Assembly: GCA_020050435.1 (NCBI GenBank)
Contig: JAGVKQ010000017.1
Span: 124,001-188,000 of the forward strand
Length of the DNA: 64,000 bases
Origin: Candidatus Caenarcanales bacterium
GTDB taxonomy: Bacteria; Cyanobacteriota; Vampirovibrionia; 2-02-FULL-35-15
Direction: 5' to 3'
The notes under the pieces were generated by a model, which was given only the letters and a program-made list of their open reading frames with translations, had not been told where the DNA came from and made no database searches. A program made the translations under genes and the position numbers. Shown piece after piece: positions 7,506 through 16,062 of this stretch; within the stretch, counting starts at the first letter, position 1; every line of letters starts with the position of its first letter.

Positions 7506-10196
7506 TCACCCAAAAACCTTTACTCTAGACCCTTCATCATCTTTTGTAACCTGAATCATTGTAGGGAATGCTTCTTTTAATTCTTCTATGTGAGTCACCA
7601 CTAAAATAAGTTCAAACTCATTCTGAATAGATCTTATAACTTCTGTCAATCTTTCTTTGCCAGCAGCATCCTGAGAACCAAAACCTTCATCAATTATAAG
7701 TGTTTTAAGTTTCGCACCGGATCTGTTAGATAGTAATCTCGATAGAGCAAGCCTAAGTGCAAAATCAATTTTAAAGGCTTCACCACCACTATAAAGTTCA
7801 TAATTCCTAGTTCCTGCATTGTCAGCTATAACTACATCGAGCGTTTCAACCAATCCACCACCAGTTTTCTTTTCTTTCTGCGTTCGAAGTGCTACATGCA
7901 TTTGATTTTCAGTAAGTCTAGTTAATATTCTATTTGCTTCATTTTCAATTTCAGGAACGACTGTTTCAATAATAGCTGCCTGGATACCATTTTTACTAAA
8001 TGCTTTTTCTAAAATCTCATAGTGTTTTTTGTCATCTAAAGATGATTTAATTCTTTCTTCTTTTTCATTAATTTGTTTTTTAGAATTTTCAATATCTTTC
8101 AATAATTGCTCATGCAATATAAGTTCTCTCCTGCATTCTTTAACAAAATCAGACTTCTCAGATTCTTCATTTTTAATAATACTTACTTCTGACATCAGCT
8201 CTTCTATGCCATTAATTTGTTTTTTATTTTCAATTATCAAGTTTTTTAATTTCTCAAGCTCTTCAAAACCAGATTTCATTTTCAAAGAGAGATTTTCTTT
8301 TTCTAGGGATATGATTTTTATCTCTTGTTCTGCCTGAGTTAAAAGATTAAAAGTGTTTACTATAAGTTCTTTTTCTTTTATAGATTTTCTTAAATCAAGA
8401 TATTTAATTTCATCATATTTTATACTGGAGATTTCACTTGATATATTTTTCAACCTCTCCGACAAATCTTTAATCGCTTCTCCGCTACTCATCATCTGAT
8501 GAAGTGAACTTATTTCTTTTTCATAATTGTTCATTTCAGAATCTATAGTAATCATTTGTTCTTTTGTTTTTTCAAAATCAGATCTTAGAACTTCTAACTG
8601 TGATTCAAAGAAAGAAACAGCATCTTTTGGCTTTTCCAAACTCTTCATTTCAACTTTTTCTTTTTTAAGATTAGAGAGCTCAGGGAGCATTGAAGCGATT
8701 ATTTTTCCATAGTTATTTATTTTTTCTTTTATTTGTAAGTATTCTTCTCTTTTATTTTGAACTTCTTTTTCTTTAGTTCCAGCTTTATTAATTAGAGCTT
8801 TTTCTTTAATCTCAATTTCTTTCAAATCAATTTCAAAGGATTCAATTACTTTTTTCTTATCCTGAATAGGGCTTTTACATAGGGGACATGGCTCAGCATG
8901 ATTATGAGAGTTTATAGTTTTAACTTTTTCACTTATTTCAACCTTCTTCTCCTCAAACTTTTTTACATCCAAAGAAATAAGCTCTTTTTCATGTTTTATC
9001 TCCAAAGCCTGAGTTTCAATCTTTACAAGTAATTCCTGAAGATTTTTAAATTCTTTAATTTCATTTTGTGCTTTTCCTAAAAAAGTCTTTAACGTATCTT
9101 CACCCTGAAGTTTTTCATTTAATTTTATTTTTAAAGTGCTTCTTTCAGAGATTTTAGACTTATAAACAGCCAACTCTTGATCAATTTTTTGGATTTTTTC
9201 TTTTAACCCTAGCTCTAATTTACTTTTCTCAAGAGTCAATTTATTAAATTGTTCCTTTTCTTTTTCAAGAACTTCAAACCTTTCTTTATCTGACAAATAA
9301 CCAGAATAATCTTTTTCTATTTCAGATTTATTCCTAATTAGAGAGTTATACTTTTCTTCTTTTTGTTTAATGCTTAGAATCTGGCTTTCAAGGGTTTTCA
9401 AGAGAGATTCATGAGAGTTTCTAGAGTTTTCAAGAGTTTTAATTTGTTTTTCTTTTTCTTTCTTTTCATTTAATTCTTTTTCTTTTAAAGTTAATTTTTC
9501 TTCGATTTTCTCCAAAGCAATTTCTTCTTTTATTAGTTTTTCTTTAATTTCACTTGTTTTTAATTTCAACTCATCTTCTTTTTCACATTTTTCTTTTAAA
9601 GCAGAAATCAACCCTTGATCAATAAAGATATTTTGTTCTACCTCTTTCATTTTTATTCTGCTTAATTCACAAAGTTTATCGTAAACTTCCAGTCCTAAAA
9701 TATCAGCTAATATTTGTTTTCTTTCACTAGGTTTTTTAGTAGTAAACTCATCTGCTTTCCCTTGACGAAGATAGACGCTATTTACAAAAGTAGGATAGTC
9801 CATCTTTAAAGTTTTAATAATTAATTCCTGAGTAAGCCTAGTGGTATTTAAAGAAAGTGATCTCCACATATTTTCTTTAGGATCAAAAATTTGAAATTCT
9901 AAGTTAGATTTTCCTTGTGAGTTTTTAAATGATTTATTTCTCGATCTATAAACTCTATATAAATCTTCTTCCATGAAAAAGTCTAGTTCTGTAGACATTT
10001 CATTTTGTCCAAGCTTTATAAGCTCATCAGTTCTAGCTCTTCCTTCTTCCCACAATGTCCATGTAATAGCGTCAAGTAAACTAGATTTTCCCGCACCATT
10101 TTGACCACTTAAACAAGCTACATGAATTCCAGAAAAATCAATTTCAGCAAAGCCGTAAGACATGAAATTTTTAAGTGTTAGTTTTTTGAAAATCAT
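7506..10196 (-). CDS. sbcC: SbcC/Rad50-like SMC-type ATPase
   Basis: An 896-residue DNA-repair ATPase of the SbcC/Rad50 family, the ATPase and coiled-coil partner of the SbcD/Mre11 nuclease that processes DNA hairpins and ends. The N-terminus carries the Walker A motif GQNGAGKSS within IHVACLSGQNGAGKSSLLDA. Long Lys/Glu-rich coiled coils flank a zinc hook, CPLC, near residues 435-440. The C-terminal lobe has the ABC signature YSGGEAFKIDFALRLALSRL and Walker B TLIIDEGFGSQD. The sbcD gene is not adjacent or elsewhere in the window. A TATAAT box ends 8 nt before the ATG with no Shine-Dalgarno, so the mRNA may be nearly leaderless. Confidence 0.95.
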   Translation of the reverse strand: MIFKKLTLKNFMSYGFAEIDFSGIHVACLSGQNGAGKSSLLDAITWTLWEEGRARTDELIKLGQNEMSTELDFFMEEDLYRVYRSRNKSFKNSQGKSNLEFQIFDPKENMWRSLSLNTTRLTQELIIKTLKMDYPTFVNSVYLRQGKADEFTTKKPSERKQILADILGLEVYDKLCELSRIKMKEVEQNIFIDQGLISALKEKCEKEDELKLKTSEIKEKLIKEEIALEKIEEKLTLKEKELNEKKEKEKQIKTLENSRNSHESLLKTLESQILSIKQKEEKYNSLIRNKSEIEKDYSGYLSDKERFEVLEKEKEQFNKLTLEKSKLELGLKEKIQKIDQELAVYKSKISERSTLKIKLNEKLQGEDTLKTFLGKAQNEIKEFKNLQELLVKIETQALEIKHEKELISLDVKKFEEKKVEISEKVKTINSHNHAEPCPLCKSPIQDKKKVIESFEIDLKEIEIKEKALINKAGTKEKEVQNKREEYLQIKEKINNYGKIIASMLPELSNLKKEKVEMKSLEKPKDAVSFFESQLEVLRSDFEKTKEQMITIDSEMNNYEKEISSLHQMMSSGEAIKDLSERLKNISSEISSIKYDEIKYLDLRKSIKEKELIVNTFNLLTQAEQEIKIISLEKENLSLKMKSGFEELEKLKNLIIENKKQINGIEELMSEVSIIKNEESEKSDFVKECRRELILHEQLLKDIENSKKQINEKEERIKSSLDDKKHYEILEKAFSKNGIQAAIIETVVPEIENEANRILTRLTENQMHVALRTQKEKKTGGGLVETLDVVIADNAGTRNYELYSGGEAFKIDFALRLALSRLLSNRSGAKLKTLIIDEGFGSQDAAGKERLTEVIRSIQNEFELILVVTHIEELKEAFPTMIQVTKDDEGSRVKVFG

Positions 10197-10261
10197 TTGG
10201 GTTAATTATAGCTGAGCTCAAAAATGCGTTTTTCCGCTACTCCCAGCTTCTAAGTTCTCCT

Positions 10262-10281
10262 ATATTAAATAAATTTAATCT
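10262..10281. promoter_or_regulatory. Recurrent 20-bp dyad, site 1 upstream of 10403
   Basis: The 20-mer ATATTAAATAAATTTAATCT has the ATTAAA-N4-TTTAAT core found at several other places in this window. It lies in the 206-bp divergent region between sbcC and the unknown gene at 10403, 121 bp from the latter. It is nearly identical to the sites at 32996 and 53239. Its role as an operator is inferred from recurrence and position. Confidence 0.5.
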
Positions 10282-10320
10282 TGTATTACTGTCAAAATAA
10301 AGGAAAGATAAAGGTTTGGG

Positions 10321-10340
10321 AAATTAAAAAAAATTAATCT
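10321..10340. promoter_or_regulatory. Recurrent 20-bp dyad, site 2 upstream of 10403
   Basis: AAATTAAAAAAAATTAATCT matches the site at 10262 at 17 of 20 positions and lies 59 bp further downstream, 62 bp before the ATG at 10403. Two sites in one intergenic region would suit cooperative binding. It is more A-rich and less symmetrical than site 1, so chance similarity is possible. Confidence 0.35.
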
Positions 10341-10402
10341 TAATTTACTTGATAGAAGTAAGTTAAGGATATAAGATGGTTTAAATTATTTAAGGAGATA
10401 TT

Positions 10403-11128
10403 ATGCCATCAACGTTAGAAACAGCAAGTAGATTTTTCAGCCCACACCTTCCTGGTTTAGTTTATAAAGTAAGAACAGTAAATGGTGGACCTTTAAATGA
10501 ACCGACTGATCAAATTATAGTATTAAATGATAGTATTCCTCATGCTCCTGTTACGAGTGTAAGAACCCCAGAAGATCTAGTACCAAGAGTAACTCTTTCC
10601 GATGTAGCATCAGCTATTTTTTCAGCCACTTATCATGACCCTGAAGCTCCTACAAAAGGAGCATCGACTTACACGGTAAGCAAATCTGACTGGGTTGATA
10701 TGTTTGAAATGAAATGGGATAATCTTTCAGGTTTAAAGCCTTTAATATCAGCCAATCTAGAAGCTAGAGACAAAGAGGCTCCTGTATTAAAAATAAATGA
10801 TTATTTAACTCCCCAGATTTTAGTTATTGTAAGGAATTTACTTAACGATAATGATCTTACATTTCTAAGTGCAGACATTATTCCAAGCCAAAACAGAGGA
10901 AGAATTTCAATCTTGCTTAATTCTTCTAAACCAGACCTAAGTGAAGATGAACAAATTAAAATGGATTTAATATCAAGTAAAGTAAGAGAAGAATCAAAAG
11001 GACTAGTATCTGTTCACTCTTATGTAAAACCCAGACCAAATGAAGTTGCATCAAAAGTTGTTAAAACCTCAGATAGCCCTAAAGCAAAATCCACAGTAGT
11101 TCCAGCTCCTGCAGCTCCCACAACATAA
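10403..11128 (+). CDS. Unknown protein, first of three related genes upstream of the ATP synthase block
   Basis: A 241-residue protein of unknown function with no signal peptide or membrane segment. The N-terminus is S/T/P-rich (MPSTLETASRFFSPHLPGLV) and the C-terminus ends in a low-complexity Ala/Pro/Lys tail. The region NDNDLTFLSADIIPSQNRGR followed by ISILLNSSKPDLSEDEQIKM and SVHSYVKPRP resembles the C-terminal part of the protein at 11675 (QLMFGVTKPTKEDSL, LYVSYNFMADNP) and more distantly the one at 11286. I infer a shared beta-alpha-beta domain. The ATG follows an AAGGAGATATT Shine-Dalgarno. Two dyad sites lie upstream. Confidence 0.65.
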   Translation: MPSTLETASRFFSPHLPGLVYKVRTVNGGPLNEPTDQIIVLNDSIPHAPVTSVRTPEDLVPRVTLSDVASAIFSATYHDPEAPTKGASTYTVSKSDWVDMFEMKWDNLSGLKPLISANLEARDKEAPVLKINDYLTPQILVIVRNLLNDNDLTFLSADIIPSQNRGRISILLNSSKPDLSEDEQIKMDLISSKVREESKGLVSVHSYVKPRPNEVASKVVKTSDSPKAKSTVVPAPAAPTT

Positions 11129-11222
11129 ATAAAAATGCTCCTAACCTCTTCTACAAACAATGTTTATATAAGTAGGGGCTCAGTCTTAACGAGAAGACCT
11201 TTTTCTATGGCTAATTTAAATC

Positions 11223-11250
11223 TTGACATTTACAACTCATACACTATAAT
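11223..11250 (+). promoter_or_regulatory. Sigma-70-type promoter of the gene at 11286
   Basis: A perfect TTGACA (11223-11228) and a perfect TATAAT (11245-11250) are separated by 16 bp, 35 bp before the ATG. The ACACTATAAT context and the downstream leader AATTTCAAAGGAGAAATAT recur in front of the next gene, so the promoter/leader has apparently been duplicated with the gene. Confidence 0.75.
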
Positions 11251-11285
11251 TTGTTAATTAAAGAAATTTCAAAGGAGAAATATTT

Positions 11286-11591
11286 ATGACTATGGCACCA
11301 TCAACAGTTAGTTCACCAAGACTTTCAAGAGCAGCATTAGCAAGAAGAGACCAAACTAGGCAAGAATTAATCGATGTTCGCACTACTTTAATTAATGACA
11401 TTACAGAAAATGGTTTTTACGACTGTGATATTTCAGTAGGGAAAACAGATGGAAAAGTAAATATTATTTTAGATGCAAAGGTTCCACATGCAAATAGAAG
11501 TTTTTTTGAAACTGTAGTAAATGAAGCCTGCCTGAACACTTTTAAGCTTTGTAAAAGAGAAGAAAGAATAGTAATAAGATATATAGATTAG
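11286..11591 (+). CDS. Unknown small protein, second of three related genes
   Basis: A 101-residue cytoplasmic protein of unknown function. It begins with an S/R-rich segment (MTMAPSTVSSPRLSRAALAR), then a helix and a beta-rich part (GFYDCDISVGKTDGKVNIIL, later EERIVIRYID). The pattern strand-loop-strand, helix, final strand resembles the C-terminal domains of the flanking proteins at 10403 and 11675. The ATG has an excellent Shine-Dalgarno, AAAGGAGAAAT, and a consensus promoter upstream, so it is probably well expressed. No family is recognised. Confidence 0.7.
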   Translation: MTMAPSTVSSPRLSRAALARRDQTRQELIDVRTTLINDITENGFYDCDISVGKTDGKVNIILDAKVPHANRSFFETVVNEACLNTFKLCKREERIVIRYID

Positions 11592-11598
11592 TAATTTC

Positions 11599-11632
11599 TT
11601 GACTTTTTAAAGTAGAGGCCATACACTATAAT
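11599..11632 (+). promoter_or_regulatory. Putative promoter of the gene at 11675 (duplicated leader)
   Basis: ACACTATAAT (TATAAT at 11627-11632) repeats exactly the -10 context of the promoter at 11245. A TTGACT lies at 11599-11604, but the 22-bp spacer is too long for a normal -35, so the -35 is uncertain. The leader up to the ATG at 11675 repeats AATTTCAAAGGAGAAATAT. Confidence 0.5.
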
Positions 11633-11674
11633 CAATTAACTTTTTTAAACATAAATTTCAAAGGAGAAATATAT

Positions 11675-12469
11675 ATGTCAGCAGTTGTAGGCACAACACA
11701 AGTAGGAGCAGCAAAGGGAGCATCCGGAGCTAGTCCAGCTGCAAAACCTTTTCTATCTTCAAAAAACCCTCATGACTTGGTAAGACTAAATGGCTATGAT
11801 AATGCTTTTAAAGTTGATGGAAAATCTGCAGGAACAATAATAACCAGAAAAACAAGTGATGGAACAACCCCAATACCTTTAAGTGCTGAACAGATAGCTA
11901 GTTTACCCACTTTAATTCAAGCATTAGTAGATTGTCAAATAGGACTTCAACCAGGATCTAGAACTTTATTAGAGGGATTTTTACCAACTGGTGATGCAGA
12001 ACCTTCAGCTAGCTCAGATGATACAGTAATTAATCTACAAGTAACATCAGATACAGCAGAAATCCCTATACCTACTTCCACAACATCTGCTGCTGAAGCA
12101 GGAAAAGCTAAAATAGCTTTTGCACCAGTAGTGACATTCACAACAGCTTCCCCTATACTTACTTCTCAGGGAACTGACTACAAAACTAGAGCAAGTCAAA
12201 TTATTCAAAGACATGGTCTTACTGAAAAGTTAAGTGTTGTTCTGGGAAGAGCAAAATTAGCACCAGATGAATTTCAGCTTATGTTTGGTGTTACTAAACC
12301 TACTAAAGAAGATTCACTTACATATGATGAAATGATTAGCTTAGATATAGCACTACACGAAATTAGTACAACAGTTCTCTATGTTTCCTATAACTTTATG
12401 GCAGATAATCCAGCTCAGCCTATGGCTAGCACTTATAAGTTAATAAAAGGCTCACAAGCTAAAAAGTAA
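11675..12469 (+). CDS. Unknown protein, third of three related genes
   Basis: A 264-residue protein without signal peptide. The N-terminus is Gly/Ala/Ser-rich (MSAVVGTTQVGAAKGASGAS). The middle is low-complexity S/T/A/P, and an ordered C-terminal part (RASQIIQRHGLTEKLSVVLG, EMISLDIALHEISTTVLYVS) looks like the shared domain of the two preceding genes. The Shine-Dalgarno is AAAGGAGAAAT. The next gene, the ATP synthase c subunit, begins about 150 bp downstream with its own TATAAT, so linkage to ATP synthase is positional only. Confidence 0.68.
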   Translation: MSAVVGTTQVGAAKGASGASPAAKPFLSSKNPHDLVRLNGYDNAFKVDGKSAGTIITRKTSDGTTPIPLSAEQIASLPTLIQALVDCQIGLQPGSRTLLEGFLPTGDAEPSASSDDTVINLQVTSDTAEIPIPTSTTSAAEAGKAKIAFAPVVTFTTASPILTSQGTDYKTRASQIIQRHGLTEKLSVVLGRAKLAPDEFQLMFGVTKPTKEDSLTYDEMISLDIALHEISTTVLYVSYNFMADNPAQPMASTYKLIKGSQAKK

Positions 12470-12622
12470 ATATTCTTCATTACTCGTCTTTCGTATTTCA
12501 TAGATGAATAGTGTTTTAATTTGTATTTTTCTTTCCTGCTTTTTCTTTACTATTTCCCCTCCCATTTTCAATGCTATAATCCAAAAGGTTAAGAATTTTA
12601 AGGAATTACGGAGGCGATGAAA

Positions 12623-12904
12623 ATGGATCCAGTTTTAGTTGCACAAGCAGGTGATATAGCTGCAAACAGTGGCGAATTAGCAAAATTAGGTTTAGCTATC
12701 GGTTCAGGATTAGCAGTTACAGCAGTAGGTGGCCCAGCTATCGGTGTAGGCCTTGCAGCAAGTAAAGCATTAGAAGGTATGGCACGTCAGCCAGAAGCAG
12801 CAGGTAAATTGCTTACAAATACACTTATATTTGCAGCATTAGCTGAAGCTCTTGGATTATTTGCTTTTCTTATTGCAATTCTTTTATATTTAAAGTTAGC
12901 TTAG
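12623..12904 (+). CDS. atpE: ATP synthase F0 subunit c
   Basis: The proteolipid ring subunit of F-type ATP synthase: two transmembrane helices joined by the polar loop ARQPEA. The first helix has the Gly-rich motif (GLAIGSGLAVTAVGGPAIGV). The second carries the essential carboxylate in FAALAEALGLFAFL (Glu77 counted from an ATG at 12617). I chose the ATG at 12623 because GGAGG ends 8 nt before it but only 2 nt before the in-frame ATG at 12617. The helix-1 glutamine of Na+-type rings is not evident, so proton coupling is likelier. It is first in a block c-b'-b-delta-alpha. A TATAAT lies at 12575-12580. Confidence 0.95.
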   Translation: MDPVLVAQAGDIAANSGELAKLGLAIGSGLAVTAVGGPAIGVGLAASKALEGMARQPEAAGKLLTNTLIFAALAEALGLFAFLIAILLYLKLA

Positions 12905-12907
12905 AAC

Positions 12908-12935
12908 GTAAGGGCGTATCATGATACGCCCTTAC
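12908..12935 (+). terminator. Perfect 28-nt palindrome between atpE and the b' gene (probable attenuator)
   Basis: Positions 12908-12921 are the exact reverse complement of 12922-12935. The hairpin begins 4 nt after the atpE stop and is followed by CGCTTTGGGTTTTT, a modest T-run. A leaky terminator or stabilising 3' hairpin here would raise atpE mRNA over the downstream genes, as the c-ring stoichiometry requires. That role is inferred. Confidence 0.65.
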
Positions 12936-12963
12936 CGCTTTGGGTTTTTAGACGAGGAATTAA

Positions 12964-13413
12964 ATGCTCTTAGAATTAAATTTCACACTTGTTGTTTTTG
13001 CACTTTCTTTTCTGGTTTTTGTTTACCTATTAAATCTTACTTTGTATAAGCCTGTAGGTGAAATTATCGAAAAAAGAAAAGAGCTCGTGGAGAGTGACTT
13101 GAATAAAGCCAGCTCATCTACAAAAGAAGCTGATGAATGTATTCAAAGTTATAAAAGTCAGATAAAACAAGCAAAATTAGATTCACAAAGCATTCTTCAA
13201 GAAAGCATTAAAAAGACTGAAAAAATCAAACAAGAAAAGATTTCAAACCTTCTCACGACTTTAAGTAAAGAAAAAGAAGAAGCGCTTAAAAAAATCAAAG
13301 AAGAAGAAAAAAGCACCATGCAAAAATTAGAAGGTGAAATTCAAATTCTTACAGAATTAATTACCAACCAAATTTTAGGAAAGGAAAAAGATCTTGCCAG
13401 ATCATCACGATAA
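12964..13413 (+). CDS. atpF2: ATP synthase F0 subunit b' (second b-type stator subunit)
   Basis: A 149-residue b-type stator subunit. One N-terminal transmembrane helix (LNFTLVVFALSFLVFVYLLN) is followed by the conserved LYKPVGEIIEKRKELVESDL and a long charged coiled coil. With the next gene it gives two different b subunits, as in cyanobacteria and plastids (b and b'). I assign b' to this copy because it comes first after c and lacks the longer N-terminus. The Shine-Dalgarno is GAGGAAT before the ATG at 12964. It overlaps the next gene by 20 nt, consistent with translational coupling. Confidence 0.88.
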   Translation: MLLELNFTLVVFALSFLVFVYLLNLTLYKPVGEIIEKRKELVESDLNKASSSTKEADECIQSYKSQIKQAKLDSQSILQESIKKTEKIKQEKISNLLTTLSKEKEEALKKIKEEEKSTMQKLEGEIQILTELITNQILGKEKDLARSSR

Positions 13414-13948
13414 TCACACTCAATCTCACACAGAAACACATGGTCACCATGAAGTGGGTCCATGGCAAGTGATAGTAGGATCTAATTTACTAAATGTACT
13501 TATTCTTGCATTGGCTTTTGTTTATCTTGGAAATAAGTTTTTACCTAAGATGGTAGATGAAAGAAAAAAGCAAATCACAAAAGAACTTGATGATGCAAAG
13601 AGTGCCAGACTTAAAGCAGAAAAAGAACTTGTAGATATAAAAGAAAAACTAAAGAGAACAAATTTTGAAGTTGAGCAAATGAAAAATGATGCTGAAAAAA
13701 CCGCCAGCTCTATACAAAAACAAGTAGAAATAGATACTGAAAAAGAACTTGAACAGTTAAAGTTAAAAGTTGAAAGGGAAATCACCTCAAGTTATGAGGA
13801 AACCATTCAAAATATTAAAAAATCAGCTAGTGATGTAGCTATAAAATTAGCAGAAACAGCTCTTACGCAGGTTTCAAAAGACAGAGAAGTACAAAAAAAA
13901 CTAGTGGAGGATTTTTTAGCCGAGCTAAAAACCCCCAGTAAAAACTAA
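13394..13948 (+). CDS. atpF: ATP synthase F0 subunit b, with a His-rich N-terminus
   Basis: A 184-residue stator subunit: transmembrane helix near residues 26-45 (IVGSNLLNVLILALAFVYLG), then NKFLPKMVDERKKQITKELD and a coiled coil. The start is TTG at 13394, inside the end of the b' gene, with AAGGAAAAAG as Shine-Dalgarno. It adds an N-terminal stretch with seven His (DHHDNHTQSHTETHGHH). No in-frame ATG lies between the TTG and the membrane helix, so the His-rich segment is probably translated. It ends 2 bp before atpH. Confidence 0.9.
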   Translation: MPDHHDNHTQSHTETHGHHEVGPWQVIVGSNLLNVLILALAFVYLGNKFLPKMVDERKKQITKELDDAKSARLKAEKELVDIKEKLKRTNFEVEQMKNDAEKTASSIQKQVEIDTEKELEQLKLKVEREITSSYEETIQNIKKSASDVAIKLAETALTQVSKDREVQKKLVEDFLAELKTPSKN

Positions 13949-13950
13949 CC

Positions 13951-14487
13951 ATGGCAAATGAAATAAAAACATCTAAAAACTATGCACAAGCACTTATTGA
14001 GCTTGCAAAAGACAATGCATCTTTGAAAGACACTTTCTTTAATGAAATGAAAGAAATCAATCTTGCTTTTAACAAGGTAACAAATACAAAAAAAACATTT
14101 GAAAGTCCAGCCATTTCAAAAGAAGAAAAAAAATCCATCATTACGAAGCTATTCAAGGGAAAAATAAATGAGATGTTATTTAACTTCTTAAATGTTCTTA
14201 TTGAAAATGACAGATTTTTCCTTTTAGAAGAAATTCAAAACCAATATCTTATTCTTTTAAATAAATCAAAAGGCATTGTTAAAGCCGAAGTGTTTTCAGC
14301 ACATGAATTAGACAGTTCTGCGACAGAAGCTCTAAAGAAAAAACTTGAGAGTCTTTTTGGAAATGTAGAAATTGAATCTAAAATTGAATCAGGTTTAATT
14401 GGCGGTCTTAAATTAAAGATTAATGATCTTGTTTATGATGGTTCTATTAAGTCTAGATTAGAGGGTTTAAAGCGGAGGTTAGGATAA
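13951..14487 (+). CDS. atpH: ATP synthase F1 subunit delta
   Basis: A 178-residue delta (OSCP) subunit that joins the F1 head to the b/b' stator. Recognisable blocks are [18 protein letters not shown] at the N-terminus, [20 protein letters not shown] in the middle and the C-terminal [30 protein letters not shown], all typical of AtpH. Length is normal. Its stop overlaps the atpA start by one base (ATAATG at 14484-14489), which indicates translational coupling. Confidence 0.95.
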   Translation: MANEIKTSKNYAQALIELAKDNASLKDTFFNEMKEINLAFNKVTNTKKTFESPAISKEEKKSIITKLFKGKINEMLFNFLNVLIENDRFFLLEEIQNQYLILLNKSKGIVKAEVFSAHELDSSATEALKKKLESLFGNVEIESKIESGLIGGLKLKINDLVYDGSIKSRLEGLKRRLG

Positions 14488-16007
14488 TGTCAATTAAATC
14501 AGATGAAATAATCAGTGTACTAAAAGACCAAATAAGTCAGTACCAAGACAAAGTAAGCGTAAGCAACGTCGGTGCTGTCGTTTCAGTCGGTGATGGTATC
14601 GCTAAAGTACACGGACTTGAGCAAGCAATGAGTAATGAGCTTGTTGAATTTGATGACAAAGATAAAACCCTTGGAATGGTATTAAACCTTGAAGAAGATA
14701 GTGTAGGGGTTGTATTATTCAGCGAAGGCAGAACAATTCAAGAAGGCACACAGGTAAAAACCACAGGAAAGATTACATCAATTCCAGTTGGCGATGCAAT
14801 GTTAGGTCGTGTAGTAAATCCTATCGGTAAGCCATTGGACGGAAAAGGTGAAATTAAAACTACAAAGTTCAGACCAATTGAAAGTATTGCACCGGGTATT
14901 GTAAAAAGAAAATCAATTCATGAACCACTTCAAACAGGCATCACTGCTATTGACGCTATGATTCCAATCGGTCGTGGACAAAGAGAATTAATTATCGGCG
15001 ATAGACAAACTGGTAAAACTGCAATTGCAATTGATGCCATTATCAATCAAAAAAATCTACCAGATAGACCAATTTGCATCTATGTAGCGATTGGTCAAAG
15101 ACAAGGTAATATTGCTCAGATTAAAAAACTTTTAGATGATGCAGGAGCAATGGAATATACCATTATCGTAAGTGCTGCATCTACTGATCCACCAGCATTA
15201 CAATTCCTTGCACCATTTGCAGGAGCAGCTATTGGTGAAGAGTTTATGGAAAAAGGCAAGCACGTTCTTATCATTTATGATGATCTTACAAAACATGCTT
15301 GGGCATACAGAGCTATGAGTTTGCTTCTTAGAAGACCACCAGGTCGTGAAGCATATCCTGGAGATGTTTTCTATGTTCACTCAAGACTACTTGAAAGAGC
15401 AGCAAAACTCAGTGATAAACTTGGCGGCGGTTCTATGACAGCATTACCTATCGTCGAAACCCAAGCAGGTGACGTTTCAGCATATATTCCTACAAACGTT
15501 ATTTCTATTACTGACGGACAGATTTTCCTTGAAACCGATCTTTTCAATGCAGGTGTTAGACCAGCAGTAAACGCTGGTATTTCAGTCAGTCGTGTAGGCG
15601 GCGCAGCTCAAACAAAAGCAATGAAAATGGTAGCTGGAAAACTTAGATTAGATCTTGCTCAATATAGAGAGCTTGCAGCATTTGCACAGTTTGCATCTGA
15701 TCTTGATGCAGCGACTCAAAAGCAAATCAAGCTTGGTCAAATACAAATGGAAGTTTTAAAACAACCTCAGTATTCTCCACTTTCAGTAGCTCAACAAGTA
15801 TCAATTATTTATTCAGCAAATGAAGGTGTATTAGACAAACTTGAGCTTAAGCAAATCCAAAAGTTTAAAACGGATTGGTTTAAATACTTCAGTTCAAATA
15901 AGAAAAATCTTGAAGATAAAATGAATTCAGGAGCAGCTCTTGATGACAATGAAAAGAAAGAGCTTAAAGAAGCACTCGAACAATTCCGCGACAACATGTT
16001 TGCATAG
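14487..16007 (+). CDS. atpA: ATP synthase F1 subunit alpha
   Basis: A 506-residue alpha subunit of the F1 head. The Walker A motif GDRQTGKT is near residues 170-177. [20 protein letters not shown], the later [16 protein letters not shown] and [14 protein letters not shown] are diagnostic. Length is full. It closes the block: the gamma gene, which follows alpha in cyanobacteria, and the beta/epsilon pair are absent here, and an MscS-like gene follows instead. An AGGTTAGGATA stretch precedes the ATG and the gene overlaps atpH by one base. Confidence 0.98.
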   Translation: MSIKSDEIISVLKDQISQYQDKVSVSNVGAVVSVGDGIAKVHGLEQAMSNELVEFDDKDKTLGMVLNLEEDSVGVVLFSEGRTIQEGTQVKTTGKITSIPVGDAMLGRVVNPIGKPLDGKGEIKTTKFRPIESIAPGIVKRKSIHEPLQTGITAIDAMIPIGRGQRELIIGDRQTGKTAIAIDAIINQKNLPDRPICIYVAIGQRQGNIAQIKKLLDDAGAMEYTIIVSAASTDPPALQFLAPFAGAAIGEEFMEKGKHVLIIYDDLTKHAWAYRAMSLLLRRPPGREAYPGDVFYVHSRLLERAAKLSDKLGGGSMTALPIVETQAGDVSAYIPTNVISITDGQIFLETDLFNAGVRPAVNAGISVSRVGGAAQTKAMKMVAGKLRLDLAQYRELAAFAQFASDLDAATQKQIKLGQIQMEVLKQPQYSPLSVAQQVSIIYSANEGVLDKLELKQIQKFKTDWFKYFSSNKKNLEDKMNSGAALDDNEKKELKEALEQFRDNMFA

Positions 16008-16062
16008 TTGATTACCACAGCAGGGTTTGCAAACCTTGCCTGTAGCTGTACAATATAGACAT

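Noticed and set aside
11599-11632. TTGACT as a normal -35 of the gene at 11675
   Set aside because: The 22-bp spacer is too long; only the -10 is supported.
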